Assembly: GCA_025356655.1 (NCBI GenBank)
Contig: JANXRW010000095.1
Location: 1-37,020, forward strand
Length of the DNA stretch: 37,020 nt
Direction: 5' to 3'
Source of the DNA: Betaproteobacteria bacterium
GTDB taxonomy: Bacteria > Pseudomonadota > Gammaproteobacteria > Burkholderiales > SHXO01
A program made the position numbers and the translations under genes. How positions within the stretch are numbered: position 1 is the stretch's first letter; each line of letters opens with the position of its first letter. Positions 23,647 through 32,859 of the stretch are shown one piece after another. The notes under the pieces were generated by a model. That model had not been told where the DNA came from and searched no databases. It saw nothing but the letters and a program-made list of their open reading frames with translations.

Positions 23647-24455
23647 CAACGCCGCCCGACGTACAGGATTCGGGCCACCGCACGGCGTGCAAGCACACCC
23701 ACTAGGTGCGCGCAGTACTGCGCATCGGCATGGATATCGGTGTTGAGCCCATCGGAGGGAAAGCGAAGACTGGTGAGCGCATCGACGGAGAATTTCTCCT
23801 CCAGCGCGGCCTCGATGACCCCCGCCCGAAACACGCCGGCGCCCGCCCCGGTGACCGCCACGCGCACGCCACCGGCCGTACGCGCCGCAAAGACGCCCAC
23901 CATGGCGTAGCGTGACGCGGGGCTTTTGAATTTCTCGTAGGCGGCTGCGGCGGGCACGGGGAAGCGCACCGCCGTGATCAACTCGCCGTCGCCGAGCGCG
24001 GTATCGAACAGACCGACGAAGAACTCCGCGGCACTCAGCGTGCGGCGGGTGGTCAATACCTGCGCATCCAAGCCCAGCAGCGCCGCGGGATAGTCGGCAG
24101 CAGGGTCATTGTTGGCGATGGAGCCGCCCAGGGTTCCCCGGTTGCGTACCTGCGGGTCGCCGATACCGCCAGCGACCTCACACAGCGCCGGGATCGCTGC
24201 CCGCACGAGCGCGGAGTTGGCGACGGATTCGTGCGTGCTGCTTGCGCCGACAGTTACGGCAGCCGCGTCGACACGGATCCCGCGCAGTTCCTCCAGGCCG
24301 CCGAGGTCAACGAGCCTTGCGGGGGTGGACAAGCGCATTTTCATGGCAGGGATCAAGGTCATCCCTCCGGCCATGGGTTTGGAGTTAGCCAAACCCGACA
24401 GGCTTCCGAGTGCTTCCTGCAGGGTGGCCGGGCGCAGATATTCAAAGGTTCTCAT
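23646..24455 (-). CDS. coxM: CoxM-like FAD-binding subunit of a molybdenum hydroxylase
   Basis: The 269-residue subunit has the two FAD-binding stretches of the family, AGGMTLIP (29-36) and TLGGSIANNDPAAD (108-121), and starts with the usual MRTFEYLRPATLQEAL. It would pass electrons from the iron-sulfur subunit via FAD to an acceptor such as quinone. It lies 28 bp after coxL and overlaps the amidase start by one base. The subunit order in this operon is S-L-M, not the M-S-L of classical carboxydotroph clusters. Confidence 0.92.
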   Translation of the reverse strand: MRTFEYLRPATLQEALGSLSGLANSKPMAGGMTLIPAMKMRLSTPARLVDLGGLEELRGIRVDAAAVTVGASSTHESVANSALVRAAIPALCEVAGGIGDPQVRNRGTLGGSIANNDPAADYPAALLGLDAQVLTTRRTLSAAEFFVGLFDTALGDGELITAVRFPVPAAAAYEKFKSPASRYAMVGVFAARTAGGVRVAVTGAGAGVFRAGVIEAALEEKFSVDALTSLRFPSDGLNTDIHADAQYCAHLVGVLARRAVARILYVGRR

Positions 24456-24483
24456 GGGCGTGTCCTTTGCAGTGGCGCGGCGA

Positions 24484-26871
24484 TCACGGGACCACCGGGG
24501 CAGCCCCGGCGTTGGCGATGATCCGCCAGAGACGGTTCGGCGTGGCGGGCATATCCACGTGATTGACCCCCAGGTGGGACAAGGCGTCGACGACCGCGTT
24601 GATCACGGTAGCGGGCGACCCGATGGTGCCCAGTTCACCACAACCCTTGGAGCCCAGGGGGTTGTGCGTGCAAGCTGTGATGTTGGTTTCCACGGAAATC
24701 AGAGGGAAATTGTCTGCGCGCGGCAAGCAGTAGTCCATGAAGGAACCCGAGAGCAATTGGCCGGACTCCTGGTCATAGATGCAGTCTTCATACAGGGCTT
24801 GTCCGATGCCCTGGACGATCCCCCCGACGATCTGGCCCTCAACGATCATCGGGTTGATGACGGTACCGATGTCATCCACGGCGATGTAACTCAACAGTTC
24901 CACGGTGCCCGTCTCCGGATCGATCTCCAGCTCTGCGATATGGGCCCCGCAGGGAAAGGTGAAGTTGACCGGATCGTAGAAGGCCTGCTCCTCAAGGCCG
25001 GGTTCCAGGGTCTCCAGCGGGAAATTGACGGGGAAGTGGGCAGACAGGGCAATCTCCGCGAAGGGCTTGTGCCGGTCCGTTCCCGCGACGGTGAAGCTCC
25101 CGTCCTTGAACTCGATATCCGCCTCGGCCGCCTCAAACATGTGAGCGGCAATCTTCTTGCCCTTGGTGATGACCTTATTCGTCGCTTTCACCAATGCCGA
25201 ACCTCCGACCGCCAGCGAGCGCGAGCCGTAGGTGCCGAGGCCGAACTGCACCCGGTCGGTGTCACCGAAGACGATCTCGACTTTATCTGCGGGGATACCC
25301 AGCAGCTCCGACGCGATCTGCGCGAAGGTGGTCTCGTGCCCCTGCCCGTGGTTGTGGCTGCCCATGAGCACCGTCACCTCCCCAGTGGGATGCACACGTA
25401 CCGCCGCGCTCTCGAAGAGTCCGCCGCGCACGCCTAAGCTCGCGGCAATGCGCGAGGGCGCGAGCCCGCACGCCTCCACGTAGGTGCATAGGCCGATGCC
25501 GCGCAGTTTGCCGCGCGCGGCCGACTGTCCCTTGCGCTGCGCGAACCCGTCCCAGTCCGCCTTGAGCAACGCCTTCGCCAAACACCCGCCGGGATCCCCA
25601 CTGTCGTACTCCATCATCACCGGGGTCTGATAGGGATAGGCCCCGGGCGGAATCATATTGCGTCGCCGGATCTCTGCCCGATCGATCCCCAACTCGGCAG
25701 CCGCCACGTCCACCAGGCGCTCAAGCACGAAGGTGGCCTCCGGCCGACCCGCGCCGCGATAGGCATCCACCGGCACTGTATTGGTGAACACGGCCTTCAC
25801 CTCGCAGTAGATGGCCGGCGTGGTGTACACGCCCGCGAGCAGCGGCCCATACAGGTTGGTGGGAATGTTGGGTCCAAAGGTAGAGAGATAGCCGCCCATG
25901 TTGGCGATGGTACGTACCCGCAGTCCGAGGAAATGCCCGTCCTCGGACAGCGCCATTTCCGCCTCGGTCACGTGGTCGCGGCCGTGAGCGTCCGAGATGA
26001 AGCCCTCGCTGCGCTCAGCCACCCACTTCACCGGGCGCCCCACCCGCCGGGAACCCCACGTCACGAGCGCTTCTTCGGCATAGTGGAATTGCTTCACGCC
26101 GAAGCCCCCGCCCACGTCGGGGGAGACCACGCGCAGCTTGTGCTGTGCAATCCCCAGCACGAAGTTCCCCATCAACAGCTTGACGATGTGGGGGAACTGG
26201 CTCGTGGTCCAGAGGGTGTAGTGCTCGCGCGACGAATCATACTCACCGATCGCCGCGCGCGGCTCCATGGGGTTGCCCACCAGGCGGTTGTTCACCAGGC
26301 TGATGCGCGCCACGTGCGCGGCCCCCTGGAAGGCAGCATCCGTGGCCGCTTTGTCCCCCAGTTCCCAGTCGACGCAGACGTTGTCGGGGATGTCCTCGAA
26401 GACCGCTGGCGCGCCGGGCTTGATCGCCTCGAGCACTCCGCCCACCGCCGGCAGCGCCTCGTAGTCCACCTCCACGGCCTCGGCGGCATTTCGTGCCTGC
26501 AGCAAGCTCTCGGCAATTATGAACGCCACCGGGTCGCCCACGTGCCGCACCTTGTCCTGAGCCAGTGGGGGATGCGTGGGCTCCTTGGTGGGTGCGCCGC
26601 CCTTGCCGGTAACGGGCCAGGCACAGGGCAATCCCCCCACACCGTCGGCGCGCAGGTCTTCGCCCGTGAGCACGGCAAGGACGCCGGGCATCGCCAGCGC
26701 GGCATCGCTGCGGATGGCCAGGATCCGAGCATGGGCATGCGGCGAGCGCAAGAAGGCACCCATGGTCATTCCCGGGCGCTTGATGTCCGAGACGTAATTG
26801 CCCCGCCCCATGAGGAAGCGCTGATCCTCCTTGCGCAGCAGAGAAGCACCGATACCGGTCGATGAAGTCAT
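24484..26871 (-). CDS. coxL: CoxL-like (form II) molybdopterin-binding hydroxylase subunit
   Basis: This 795-residue large subunit of the xanthine oxidase family shows [11 protein letters not shown] at the start, GNPMEPRAA and [19 protein letters not shown] in the Moco-binding middle, and [12 protein letters not shown] near the end, which holds the catalytic Glu. The active-site loop is AYRGAGR (370-376), the form II signature; genuine CO dehydrogenases (form I) have AYRCSFR with the copper-binding Cys. The enzyme should therefore hydroxylate an organic substrate, probably a heterocycle or aldehyde-like compound. ATG 26871 has AAAGGAG upstream and overlaps the coxS stop by 4 nt. A longer in-frame extension upstream reads through coxS and is not family-like. 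Confidence 0.94.
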   Translation of the reverse strand: MTSSTGIGASLLRKEDQRFLMGRGNYVSDIKRPGMTMGAFLRSPHAHARILAIRSDAALAMPGVLAVLTGEDLRADGVGGLPCAWPVTGKGGAPTKEPTHPPLAQDKVRHVGDPVAFIIAESLLQARNAAEAVEVDYEALPAVGGVLEAIKPGAPAVFEDIPDNVCVDWELGDKAATDAAFQGAAHVARISLVNNRLVGNPMEPRAAIGEYDSSREHYTLWTTSQFPHIVKLLMGNFVLGIAQHKLRVVSPDVGGGFGVKQFHYAEEALVTWGSRRVGRPVKWVAERSEGFISDAHGRDHVTEAEMALSEDGHFLGLRVRTIANMGGYLSTFGPNIPTNLYGPLLAGVYTTPAIYCEVKAVFTNTVPVDAYRGAGRPEATFVLERLVDVAAAELGIDRAEIRRRNMIPPGAYPYQTPVMMEYDSGDPGGCLAKALLKADWDGFAQRKGQSAARGKLRGIGLCTYVEACGLAPSRIAASLGVRGGLFESAAVRVHPTGEVTVLMGSHNHGQGHETTFAQIASELLGIPADKVEIVFGDTDRVQFGLGTYGSRSLAVGGSALVKATNKVITKGKKIAAHMFEAAEADIEFKDGSFTVAGTDRHKPFAEIALSAHFPVNFPLETLEPGLEEQAFYDPVNFTFPCGAHIAELEIDPETGTVELLSYIAVDDIGTVINPMIVEGQIVGGIVQGIGQALYEDCIYDQESGQLLSGSFMDYCLPRADNFPLISVETNITACTHNPLGSKGCGELGTIGSPATVINAVVDALSHLGVNHVDMPATPNRLWRIIANAGAAPVVP

Positions 26872-27353
26872 TTTCCAAGCTCCTTTGCGCGCTCGCTCAT
26901 GGCCGCCGCTCCCGCCAGGATGGCGGCGACGATGTTCTGGTAGCCGGTGCAGCGACAGAAATTCCCCTCCAGCCAGTGGCGCACCGACTCCGCGCTGGGA
27001 TCGGGGTTGCGGGCGGCATAGTCCAAGGCGCTCATGACCATGCCCGGGGTGCAGAACCCGCACTGCAGGCCGTGGTTCTCGTGGAAGGCTTTTTGCATGG
27101 GGTGCAGGCCCGCGGCGCTCGCCACTGCCTCGATACTGGTCACCGTGCTGCCTTGCAGCGCCACGGCGAGGACGGTGCAGCTCTTCACGGAGCGACCGTC
27201 CACGTGTACGACGCAGGCACCGCACTGGCTGGTGTCGCAGCCGACGTGGGTGCCCGTGAGGCCGAGCCGCTCGCGCAGCAGATCCGAGAGCAGTTCCTCG
27301 GGCGCCACGTCTGCTTGCACGGATTTACCGTTGACGGTGAGACTGATGTGCAT
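26868..27353 (-). CDS. coxS: CoxS-like [2Fe-2S] subunit of the molybdenum hydroxylase
   Basis: The 161-residue protein carries two [2Fe-2S] sites. The plant-ferredoxin type is C39-x4-C44-x2-C47...C59 ([10 protein letters not shown] and SCT), and the second is C98-x2-C101 with C133-x-C135 (LQCGFC and FCRC). It shuttles electrons from the Moco subunit to FAD. The 4-nt ATGA overlap with coxL and the 24-bp gap after the ABC ATPase gene place it inside the operon. Confidence 0.94.
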   Translation of the reverse strand: MHISLTVNGKSVQADVAPEELLSDLLRERLGLTGTHVGCDTSQCGACVVHVDGRSVKSCTVLAVALQGSTVTSIEAVASAAGLHPMQKAFHENHGLQCGFCTPGMVMSALDYAARNPDPSAESVRHWLEGNFCRCTGYQNIVAAILAGAAAMSERAKELGK

Positions 27354-27377
27354 GCTTGTTTCCTCCGATTCCCTGGC

Positions 27378-28481
27378 TCAGGCGAGCAGCAGCGAACGCT
27401 CCGCCACCCAACTCGCGACGACGATGTCACCCATTTGCATGGGATCGCTGAAGAAATCACGCTCAGCCACGTAGGCGACGAACTCCCCCTCTCCCACGGC
27501 GTCGAGCATCACCTTCACGAAAAGTCCCTGGTATTCGATGGCCTTGATGCGCGTATTGAGCGCACTCCAGCCCTCCGGCACCGCTCCCGCCTCGGGGCGG
27601 CGCAGAATGATGTCGTCGCGGCGCACGGCCAGATCGACGGGTTCCCCCAGGGCGACCCGTCGCCCGGGCTCCAACGTGACGCACAGCCCCGCTGCCCCTT
27701 GCAAGCCCACCGTCACGTTGCCGCCCTGTGCGCCCGTAGCCTTGCCGCTCAGCACGTTCTGCCCACCCAGGAACTCGGCGACATAACGATCATGGGGCCG
27801 GGAGTAGATTTCGCGCGCGTCACCCGCCTGCTTGATCTTTCCCTTCTCCATCACCACGACCAGGTCGGCCAAGGCGATAGCCTCCATCTGCGTGTGCGTC
27901 ACGTGGACGAAGGTAATGCCTAGCTCTCGCTGCATGCGACGCAACTCCGTGCGCATCTGGATCCGTAGCTGCTCGTCCAGCGCCGAGAGGGGTTCATCGA
28001 GGAGCAACACGCGGGGCTGGGTAATGGCCGCACGTGCCAGGGCAACGCGCTGCTGCTGGCCACCGGACAAATGCCCGGGCAGGCGGTGCGCGAGTTCGGA
28101 CAAACGCACCTTCTCCAACATTTCATCCGCGGCGCGGAAGCGCTCGGCCTGCCCCTGACCACGCACGCGCAGCGGGAAGGCCACGTTTTCTCGGACGCTC
28201 AAGTGCGGGAACAGTGCGTAGGACTGAAACATCATCGCGGTGCGCCGCGCCACCGGCGGCAGGCCGACGACGTCCTCGCCGCCGATGAGGATCTCGCCGC
28301 CCGTGGGGTCTTCATGGCCGGCGATCATGCGCAAGATGGTGGTTTTTCCGCACCCGGACGGTCCGAGGAAGCAGCAGTACGCGCCATCGGGGATATGCAG
28401 ATTGACGCCGTCGACCGCCGTCACTTCACCGAAGCGCTTGTATATGCCCGCGAGTTCAATATGTCCTTTACCGACTGTCAT
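27378..28481 (-). CDS. potA: PotA-like ABC transporter ATPase
   Basis: The 367-residue ATPase has Walker A GPSGCGKT (40-47), the signature LSGGQQQR (138-145), Walker B VLLLDEP (158-164) and a C-terminal TOBE-type regulatory region (about 280-360), as in the spermidine/putrescine and Fe3+/2-aminoethylphosphonate importers. It is preceded by the two permeases and the binding protein on the same strand. The substrate class usually includes polyamines and other small cationic or polar compounds. In this operon it probably energises import of the compound handled by the molybdenum hydroxylase and amidase. Confidence 0.92.
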   Translation of the reverse strand: MTVGKGHIELAGIYKRFGEVTAVDGVNLHIPDGAYCCFLGPSGCGKTTILRMIAGHEDPTGGEILIGGEDVVGLPPVARRTAMMFQSYALFPHLSVRENVAFPLRVRGQGQAERFRAADEMLEKVRLSELAHRLPGHLSGGQQQRVALARAAITQPRVLLLDEPLSALDEQLRIQMRTELRRMQRELGITFVHVTHTQMEAIALADLVVVMEKGKIKQAGDAREIYSRPHDRYVAEFLGGQNVLSGKATGAQGGNVTVGLQGAAGLCVTLEPGRRVALGEPVDLAVRRDDIILRRPEAGAVPEGWSALNTRIKAIEYQGLFVKVMLDAVGEGEFVAYVAERDFFSDPMQMGDIVVASWVAERSLLLA

Positions 28482-28492
28482 GGCTGCCTAGT

Positions 28493-29377
28493 TCAGACTG
28501 AAGGGTTATGCCGCGCCCGTCGCCTCTGAATCAGGGCAATGCCACCGAGGCACATGCCGATGATGAGGAACGAAGCGATCGTGGTCACCGTACCTAGCGC
28601 ATAGAGCGAGGGCGAGGTCACGTTCAAGGTCATGCTCCATATCTCCAGGGGAAGGGTGTTCAGGGAGCCCGAGGTCTGCAGCGTGCGGGCGAACTCGTCG
28701 TAGGACAGCGTGAACCCGAAGAGGGCAACGGCCAGCAGACCCGGGGCAAGGATCGGCACCACCACCAGCCAAATGCTCTGCCAGCGCGTGGCTCCCAGGT
28801 CGCGGGCGGCCTCCTCCCAACTGCGGTCGAAGCGCGACATCACCGCGAACATCACCAGAACACCGAAGGGAAGTGTCCAACTCAGGTGCGCACCCAGCGC
28901 CGAGGTATACCAACTCGGCGGGAGTCCCAGGTATTGAAAGAGCAAGCCGATGCCGATACCGAGCACCAAGCCGGGCGCTACCAGGCTGCCGATCATCAGA
29001 TAAAACACCACGCCATCGCCCTTGAAGCGCTGCCGGAAGGCGAGTCCGGCGAGAAAGCTTCCCACCACGGTGAGCACCGTAACCAGTAGCGCCAGACTGA
29101 TGGAGCGTTGGAAGCCGCCCTTCACGTCGCCGGTGCGAACCTGGGTGAAGAGATCGACGAACCAATGCAAGGACAGGCCCTTCATGGGGAATACCAACCC
29201 ACCGCGGATGTCCTGCAGCGAGAGGACATAGATACACAGCATCGGCCCGTAGAGCGCAAGGACGTACGCGCCGAAAAGGATGGCAAGCACCCAGAAAGTC
29301 CAGGGGCGGCGGGGCGCACCCGCTGCGGCCCTGCGCAGTCGCGCGCGCTGCTCGGGGCTGATGGGGCGGGCCCTCAT
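28493..29377 (-). CDS. potC: PotC-like ABC transporter permease
   Basis: The 294-residue permease has six likely membrane segments, beginning with WTFWVLAILFGAYVLALYGP, and the ATPase-contacting EAA loop EEAARDLGATRWQSIWLVVV. A basic N-terminus of about 28 residues precedes the first segment. It overlaps the upstream permease by 4 nt (ATGA) and ends 11 bp before the ATPase gene, so the components should be produced together. Confidence 0.9.
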   Translation of the reverse strand: MRARPISPEQRARLRRAAAGAPRRPWTFWVLAILFGAYVLALYGPMLCIYVLSLQDIRGGLVFPMKGLSLHWFVDLFTQVRTGDVKGGFQRSISLALLVTVLTVVGSFLAGLAFRQRFKGDGVVFYLMIGSLVAPGLVLGIGIGLLFQYLGLPPSWYTSALGAHLSWTLPFGVLVMFAVMSRFDRSWEEAARDLGATRWQSIWLVVVPILAPGLLAVALFGFTLSYDEFARTLQTSGSLNTLPLEIWSMTLNVTSPSLYALGTVTTIASFLIIGMCLGGIALIQRRRARHNPSV

Positions 29378-30237
29378 CGCGCGATCTCCTTGCGCACATC
29401 AACGGTGCGCAGAATCAGCGAGATCATGACCACGACAGCGAGCAGCAGCACCACCGCCGCGGCGGCAGCGCTGGGATACTGCAGGACCGCGATATCCTCG
29501 AACAGGGCGGAGACGATGGAGGCGGAGCCGCCACCGCTCATGACCTTCACTACGAAGAAGTCCCCCATGACGATGGAGAGCACGAAGATTGAACCCAGCG
29601 CGATCCCGTTCTTGCTCAGCGGCACGACGATGTAGCGCATGATTTCATAGCGACTCGCACCGGCGTCCAGCGCCGCCTCGATGGTGCGCTTGTCGATGCG
29701 GGCCATGGCGTTGAAGATCGGGACGATCATGAAAATGGTGAGTTGATGGACGTAGGCCACCACCACGGCGAAATCCGAGAAAAGGAGAAATTCAAGGGGC
29801 TGGTGTATGAGCCCCACACCCATGAGGCTGGAGTTCACAAGCCCATTTTTACCCAGCAGGGGAATCCACGAGATCATCCGAATGATGTTCGAGGTCCAGA
29901 AGGGGATGGTGCACAACAGGAAGAGACCGATGGCAAGCAACTGGTTGCGCACGTGGAACACCAGAAAGTAGGCGATCCAGAAACCAATGCCCAACGTGAA
30001 GATCCAGGTCAGCAGCGCGAACTTCATGGTACTGGCATAGAGTCTCAGCGTGAGTTCAGCTCCAAAAACCGCTGCGTAGTTCGCCAGCGTGAGGTGCGGA
30101 ATCATCCCGCCGAAACCGTCGCTCTCCATGAAGCTGGCGATGACAACCACCAGAATGGGAAGCACAAAGAAGGGCACCAACACCAGCACCAGTGGCGAGA
30201 TATAGAACCAAGCAAGCGTATTCGCGCGGGCGGCCAT
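29374..30237 (-). CDS. potB: PotB-like ABC transporter permease
   Basis: The 287-residue permease starts with a strongly hydrophobic segment (LVLVLVPFFVLPILVVVIAS) and keeps the permease coupling loop IEAALDAGASRYEIMRYIVV near 190-210. It pairs with the PotC-like permease to form the membrane channel. It begins 75 bp after the binding-protein gene, the widest gap in the operon, which is GC-rich and may hold a weak processing hairpin that would give more binding protein than membrane parts. Confidence 0.9.
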   Translation of the reverse strand: MAARANTLAWFYISPLVLVLVPFFVLPILVVVIASFMESDGFGGMIPHLTLANYAAVFGAELTLRLYASTMKFALLTWIFTLGIGFWIAYFLVFHVRNQLLAIGLFLLCTIPFWTSNIIRMISWIPLLGKNGLVNSSLMGVGLIHQPLEFLLFSDFAVVVAYVHQLTIFMIVPIFNAMARIDKRTIEAALDAGASRYEIMRYIVVPLSKNGIALGSIFVLSIVMGDFFVVKVMSGGGSASIVSALFEDIAVLQYPSAAAAAVVLLLAVVVMISLILRTVDVRKEIAR

Positions 30238-30312
30238 CAGTCGTGGTCCTGGGCTCGGGGATCGGGCCGGCGAGTGACTTGGAGGCCCCCGCCGGGTTTT
30301 TGCGTGCGAGTT

Positions 30313-31668
30313 CTAGGCAGACTTGAAGTCGTTCCAGCGCTTGTTCATGTACACCGACTCGTCCATCAGCGTGTTCCAGCAGGAAATGTTGGTCACGCGC
30401 TCGATAAAGGATCCACCGTCGCGCTTGGCACCCGCTTTCTCCATCGGCACGCCGTAGGGATCCAGAATGGTGTCCTTCGCGGGCTTGCCTTCGTACCAGT
30501 AGTCCCATTCGTTGGGCGTGAGGTTCTTCTTCGCCGTCGTGGGAACCGGGCTGTAGTAGCCGTAGCGGGCGACAAAGCCACCCTGCCAGCCCGAGAGGTA
30601 CCAATTCAGGTACTCGTAGGCGGCTTCGAGCTTCTTGCCCGAGAGGTGGCGCATGAGGGCCATGCCGTTGCACCAGCCCCGGTAGCCTTCCTTGGGCCCC
30701 TTGATGTTGACCGGCGCGTAGACGCAGGGGATACCCTTGATGCGGACCGCGGCCACCGCGGGCGACCACATGGACTGGATGATTACCTCGCCTGCGGCCA
30801 TGAGCTGAACCGATTGGTCGAAGGTGGTCCAGGTGGCGCGGAAATGACCCTGCTTCTTCAGCTCGATCAGGCGACCGATGGTGAAGTCGATCTCCTTTTT
30901 GGTCATGTTGCCCTTGTTGCCGTACTTGATCTCGCCAGCGCTCTCGAAGCAAAGGGCCGCGTCCATGATGCCGATGGCTGGCACGTCGAGGATGGCGGCT
31001 TTGCCCTTGAATTCGGGGTTGATGAGTTCCTTCCACTCGGTGATCTCACGCTTGATGAGGTCCGGCCGGTAGCCGATGGAGTCGGCGTTGTAGACCTGGG
31101 GCAAAAAGGTCATCCAATCGGTGACCTCCTCGTGCAGGTCGGTCGCATCTTTTTTCGGGATGTACATGGCCTCGTAGGGCGAGATGCCCTGGCGCGAGAC
31201 CACCTTGCCGTTGATCTCTCCCTTCGTGAAGATCGGCAGGATGTTGTCGAATTCCTTGATCCGTTTGCGCTCGATGCCCTGGAGCACGCCACGCTTAGTG
31301 GCGAGTTTGGCTTGCCAACCCTCCACGTCGGCGATGTCCACCGAGTTGGGCTGAGTGACGAAGCGGTTGATGGCGGCGGAGGTGTCCAGGTTCTGCATAG
31401 TCACCTTGAAACCAAGATCCTTCGAAGCTTGGTCGCCGATAGCCTTCACCACGGAGTAGGAAACGCCGACGTGCCGCAGTTCGATGTCCTTGATTTCCTG
31501 CGCCCAGATCATCGGGAAGCCCGTGATCGCCTGCGCCCCTGCGGTACCTGCCAAGGCTGCCGCCCCTTGCAGAACCTTGCGCCTGCCGGCGTTGAGACCG
31601 CTGTCGCTAACCGCATCGCTCACCACCGGGGCGGTGGCTTGCGTGACCTTGTCCGTACTCTCGTCCAT
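30313..31668 (-). CDS. potD: PotD-like periplasmic substrate-binding protein with Tat signal
   Basis: The 451-residue protein is an extracellular solute-binding protein of the spermidine/putrescine type: DIADVEGWQAKLA, FKGKAAILDVPAIGIMDAAL and AAGEVIIQSMWSPAVAAV are typical of the fold. The export signal is twin-arginine (AGRRKVLQGAAALAGTAG, arginines 30-31) behind an unusual 28-residue hydrophilic lead, while most PotD proteins use Sec. It is the first gene of the eight-gene operon. GGGAG nine bases upstream of ATG 31668 is a fair ribosome site. The ligand cannot be told from sequence. Confidence 0.9.
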   Translation of the reverse strand: MDESTDKVTQATAPVVSDAVSDSGLNAGRRKVLQGAAALAGTAGAQAITGFPMIWAQEIKDIELRHVGVSYSVVKAIGDQASKDLGFKVTMQNLDTSAAINRFVTQPNSVDIADVEGWQAKLATKRGVLQGIERKRIKEFDNILPIFTKGEINGKVVSRQGISPYEAMYIPKKDATDLHEEVTDWMTFLPQVYNADSIGYRPDLIKREITEWKELINPEFKGKAAILDVPAIGIMDAALCFESAGEIKYGNKGNMTKKEIDFTIGRLIELKKQGHFRATWTTFDQSVQLMAAGEVIIQSMWSPAVAAVRIKGIPCVYAPVNIKGPKEGYRGWCNGMALMRHLSGKKLEAAYEYLNWYLSGWQGGFVARYGYYSPVPTTAKKNLTPNEWDYWYEGKPAKDTILDPYGVPMEKAGAKRDGGSFIERVTNISCWNTLMDESVYMNKRWNDFKSA

Positions 31669-31945
31669 GTTCGTGAGCTCCCGTTAAGTGTTCGCCGGCC
31701 TGTGCCCGGAACCGATGACGCAGATGTGTGTGAGCTGCGTGGACTTATCCTAATCACCACCGCGGGAAAAGAAAAATCAGAAGTTGTTATCGCCAACCGC
31801 CGGTCCCGGTTATGTCGAACCCCGCGGCCAAGGTGTGTTCTAATCGGCGGCGCCAGCGGGGCCCGGAGGAGGCTTGGCCGATGGAACCGGCGCGCGGGAG
31901 GACGTTCTGCCTCCCCGTGCCGCCAATGCAAGGAGGGACGTGATC

Positions 31946-32539
31946 GTGGAAATGAGCGGCGAAGAATTAATCGAAGTACCCCAGCAACGAGTCTGGGAGG
32001 CCTTGAACGATCCGGATATCCTGCGCCGATGCATCACCGGTTGCGATACGGTGGAGCGCATCTCCGGCGAGGAATTCAAAGTGGTCCTCACAGCGGCGAT
32101 TGGCCCGGTGAAGGCAAAATTCTCGGGCAAGTTACTGCTTCGCGACGTGGTGCCCCCGGAGAGCTACACCTTGAGCTTCGAGGGCTCGGGCGGCGTTGCC
32201 GGCTTCGGCAAAGGCAGCGCCCACGTCCGATTGAGTCCGGAAGGCGCATCCACCCGCCTCTCCTACGAGGCCAAGGCGCAGGTGGGCGGGAAGCTTGCGC
32301 AGGTGGGCTCTCGGCTGATCGACGGCGTGTCGCGCAAGATGGCGGAGGAGTTCTTCGCGAAGTTCAAAGCCACGGTATCCGAGCCCGGCCCGGCGGCCCA
32401 GGCTGAGCCCACAGCGGGCGACGCCGTCGCAGCCTCCGTGCAGTCCCCTCTCCCCACGCCCGCTGCAGCCATCCCCGCCTGGATCTGGGTGGTCATCGCG
32501 CTGGCGGCCCTGGCGTTGGGTTTCTTCTTCAGGCGCTGA
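31946..32539 (+). CDS. coxG: CoxG-like SRPBCC protein with C-terminal membrane anchor
   Basis: The 197-residue protein begins MEMSGEELIEVPQQRVWEAL, the typical start of CoxG (DUF1857-like SRPBCC) proteins. The start is set at GTG 31946, nine bases after AGGAGG; ATG 31952 is the alternative. Residues 1-150 form the lipid- or ligand-binding SRPBCC fold, and AIPAWIWVVIALAALALGFF (about 175-194) is a membrane anchor. In carboxydotrophs CoxG is reported to tether the CO dehydrogenase to the cytoplasmic membrane. It is divergent from the potD-led operon with 277 bp between, the region where promoters of both units should lie. Confidence 0.88.
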   Translation: MEMSGEELIEVPQQRVWEALNDPDILRRCITGCDTVERISGEEFKVVLTAAIGPVKAKFSGKLLLRDVVPPESYTLSFEGSGGVAGFGKGSAHVRLSPEGASTRLSYEAKAQVGGKLAQVGSRLIDGVSRKMAEEFFAKFKATVSEPGPAAQAEPTAGDAVAASVQSPLPTPAAAIPAWIWVVIALAALALGFFFRR

Positions 32540-32551
32540 TGCGCCGGTCCC

Positions 32552-32574
32552 GCGCCGGTCACCCCGACCGGCGC
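32552..32574. terminator. Hairpin after coxG-like gene
   Basis: GCGCCGGTC (32552-32560) pairs perfectly with GACCGGCGC (32566-32574) around a 5-nt loop, 12 bp after the coxG stop. There is no T-run, so it is a stabilising or weak terminating hairpin. Confidence 0.45.
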
Positions 32575-32636
32575 AACTGCCTCGTCTCGCCGCGGCCTCA
32601 TCCTGCACTGGGACGCTCAGGAAGCGCGGGAAAGAT

Positions 32637-32706
32637 TCCCATTTTTCGGCACAAAAAATATGGGATTTTGTCCCACGCATCGCCAAACTTGCGGTATTAT
32701 TTCCCA
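32637..32706. repeat. Cluster of TCCCA/TGGGA inverted repeats in an AT-rich pocket
   Basis: TCCCA at 32637-32641, TGGGA at 32661-32665, TCCCA at 32671-32675 and TCCCA at 32702-32706 form overlapping inverted repeats; TGGGA-TTTTG-TCCCA (32661-32675) is a clean one. The stretch is AT-rich against a GC-rich background and lies about 150-220 bp before the antitoxin gene. The rest of 32575-32859 holds no gene I can support; a 52-codon frame from ATG 32730 has no recognisable features. Confidence 0.5.
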
Positions 32707-32859
32707 CGAAGACACGGAGCTGACGCGACATGGACACGACGGCTACAGACATGCCCCATGTCTGCCGTAAGCAGTGGGATCCGTTCCGTAGTCACCGAAA
32801 CCAGTGGGTTCGAAAAAAACCGCCCGACGAACCGGGCCATGACGAGGCGAGGGATCACC

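Noticed and set aside
24484..27353. Genuine aerobic carbon monoxide dehydrogenase
   Set aside because: The large-subunit loop is AYRGAGR rather than AYRCSFR and the order is S-L-M with an ABC importer and amidase, so form II hydroxylase is the better call.
29743..32406. Open frame of 887 codons on the plus strand opposite potB/potD
   Set aside because: It is antisense to strongly recognisable genes, has His/Gly/Arg-rich composition and matches no family; long open antisense frames are common in GC-rich coding DNA.
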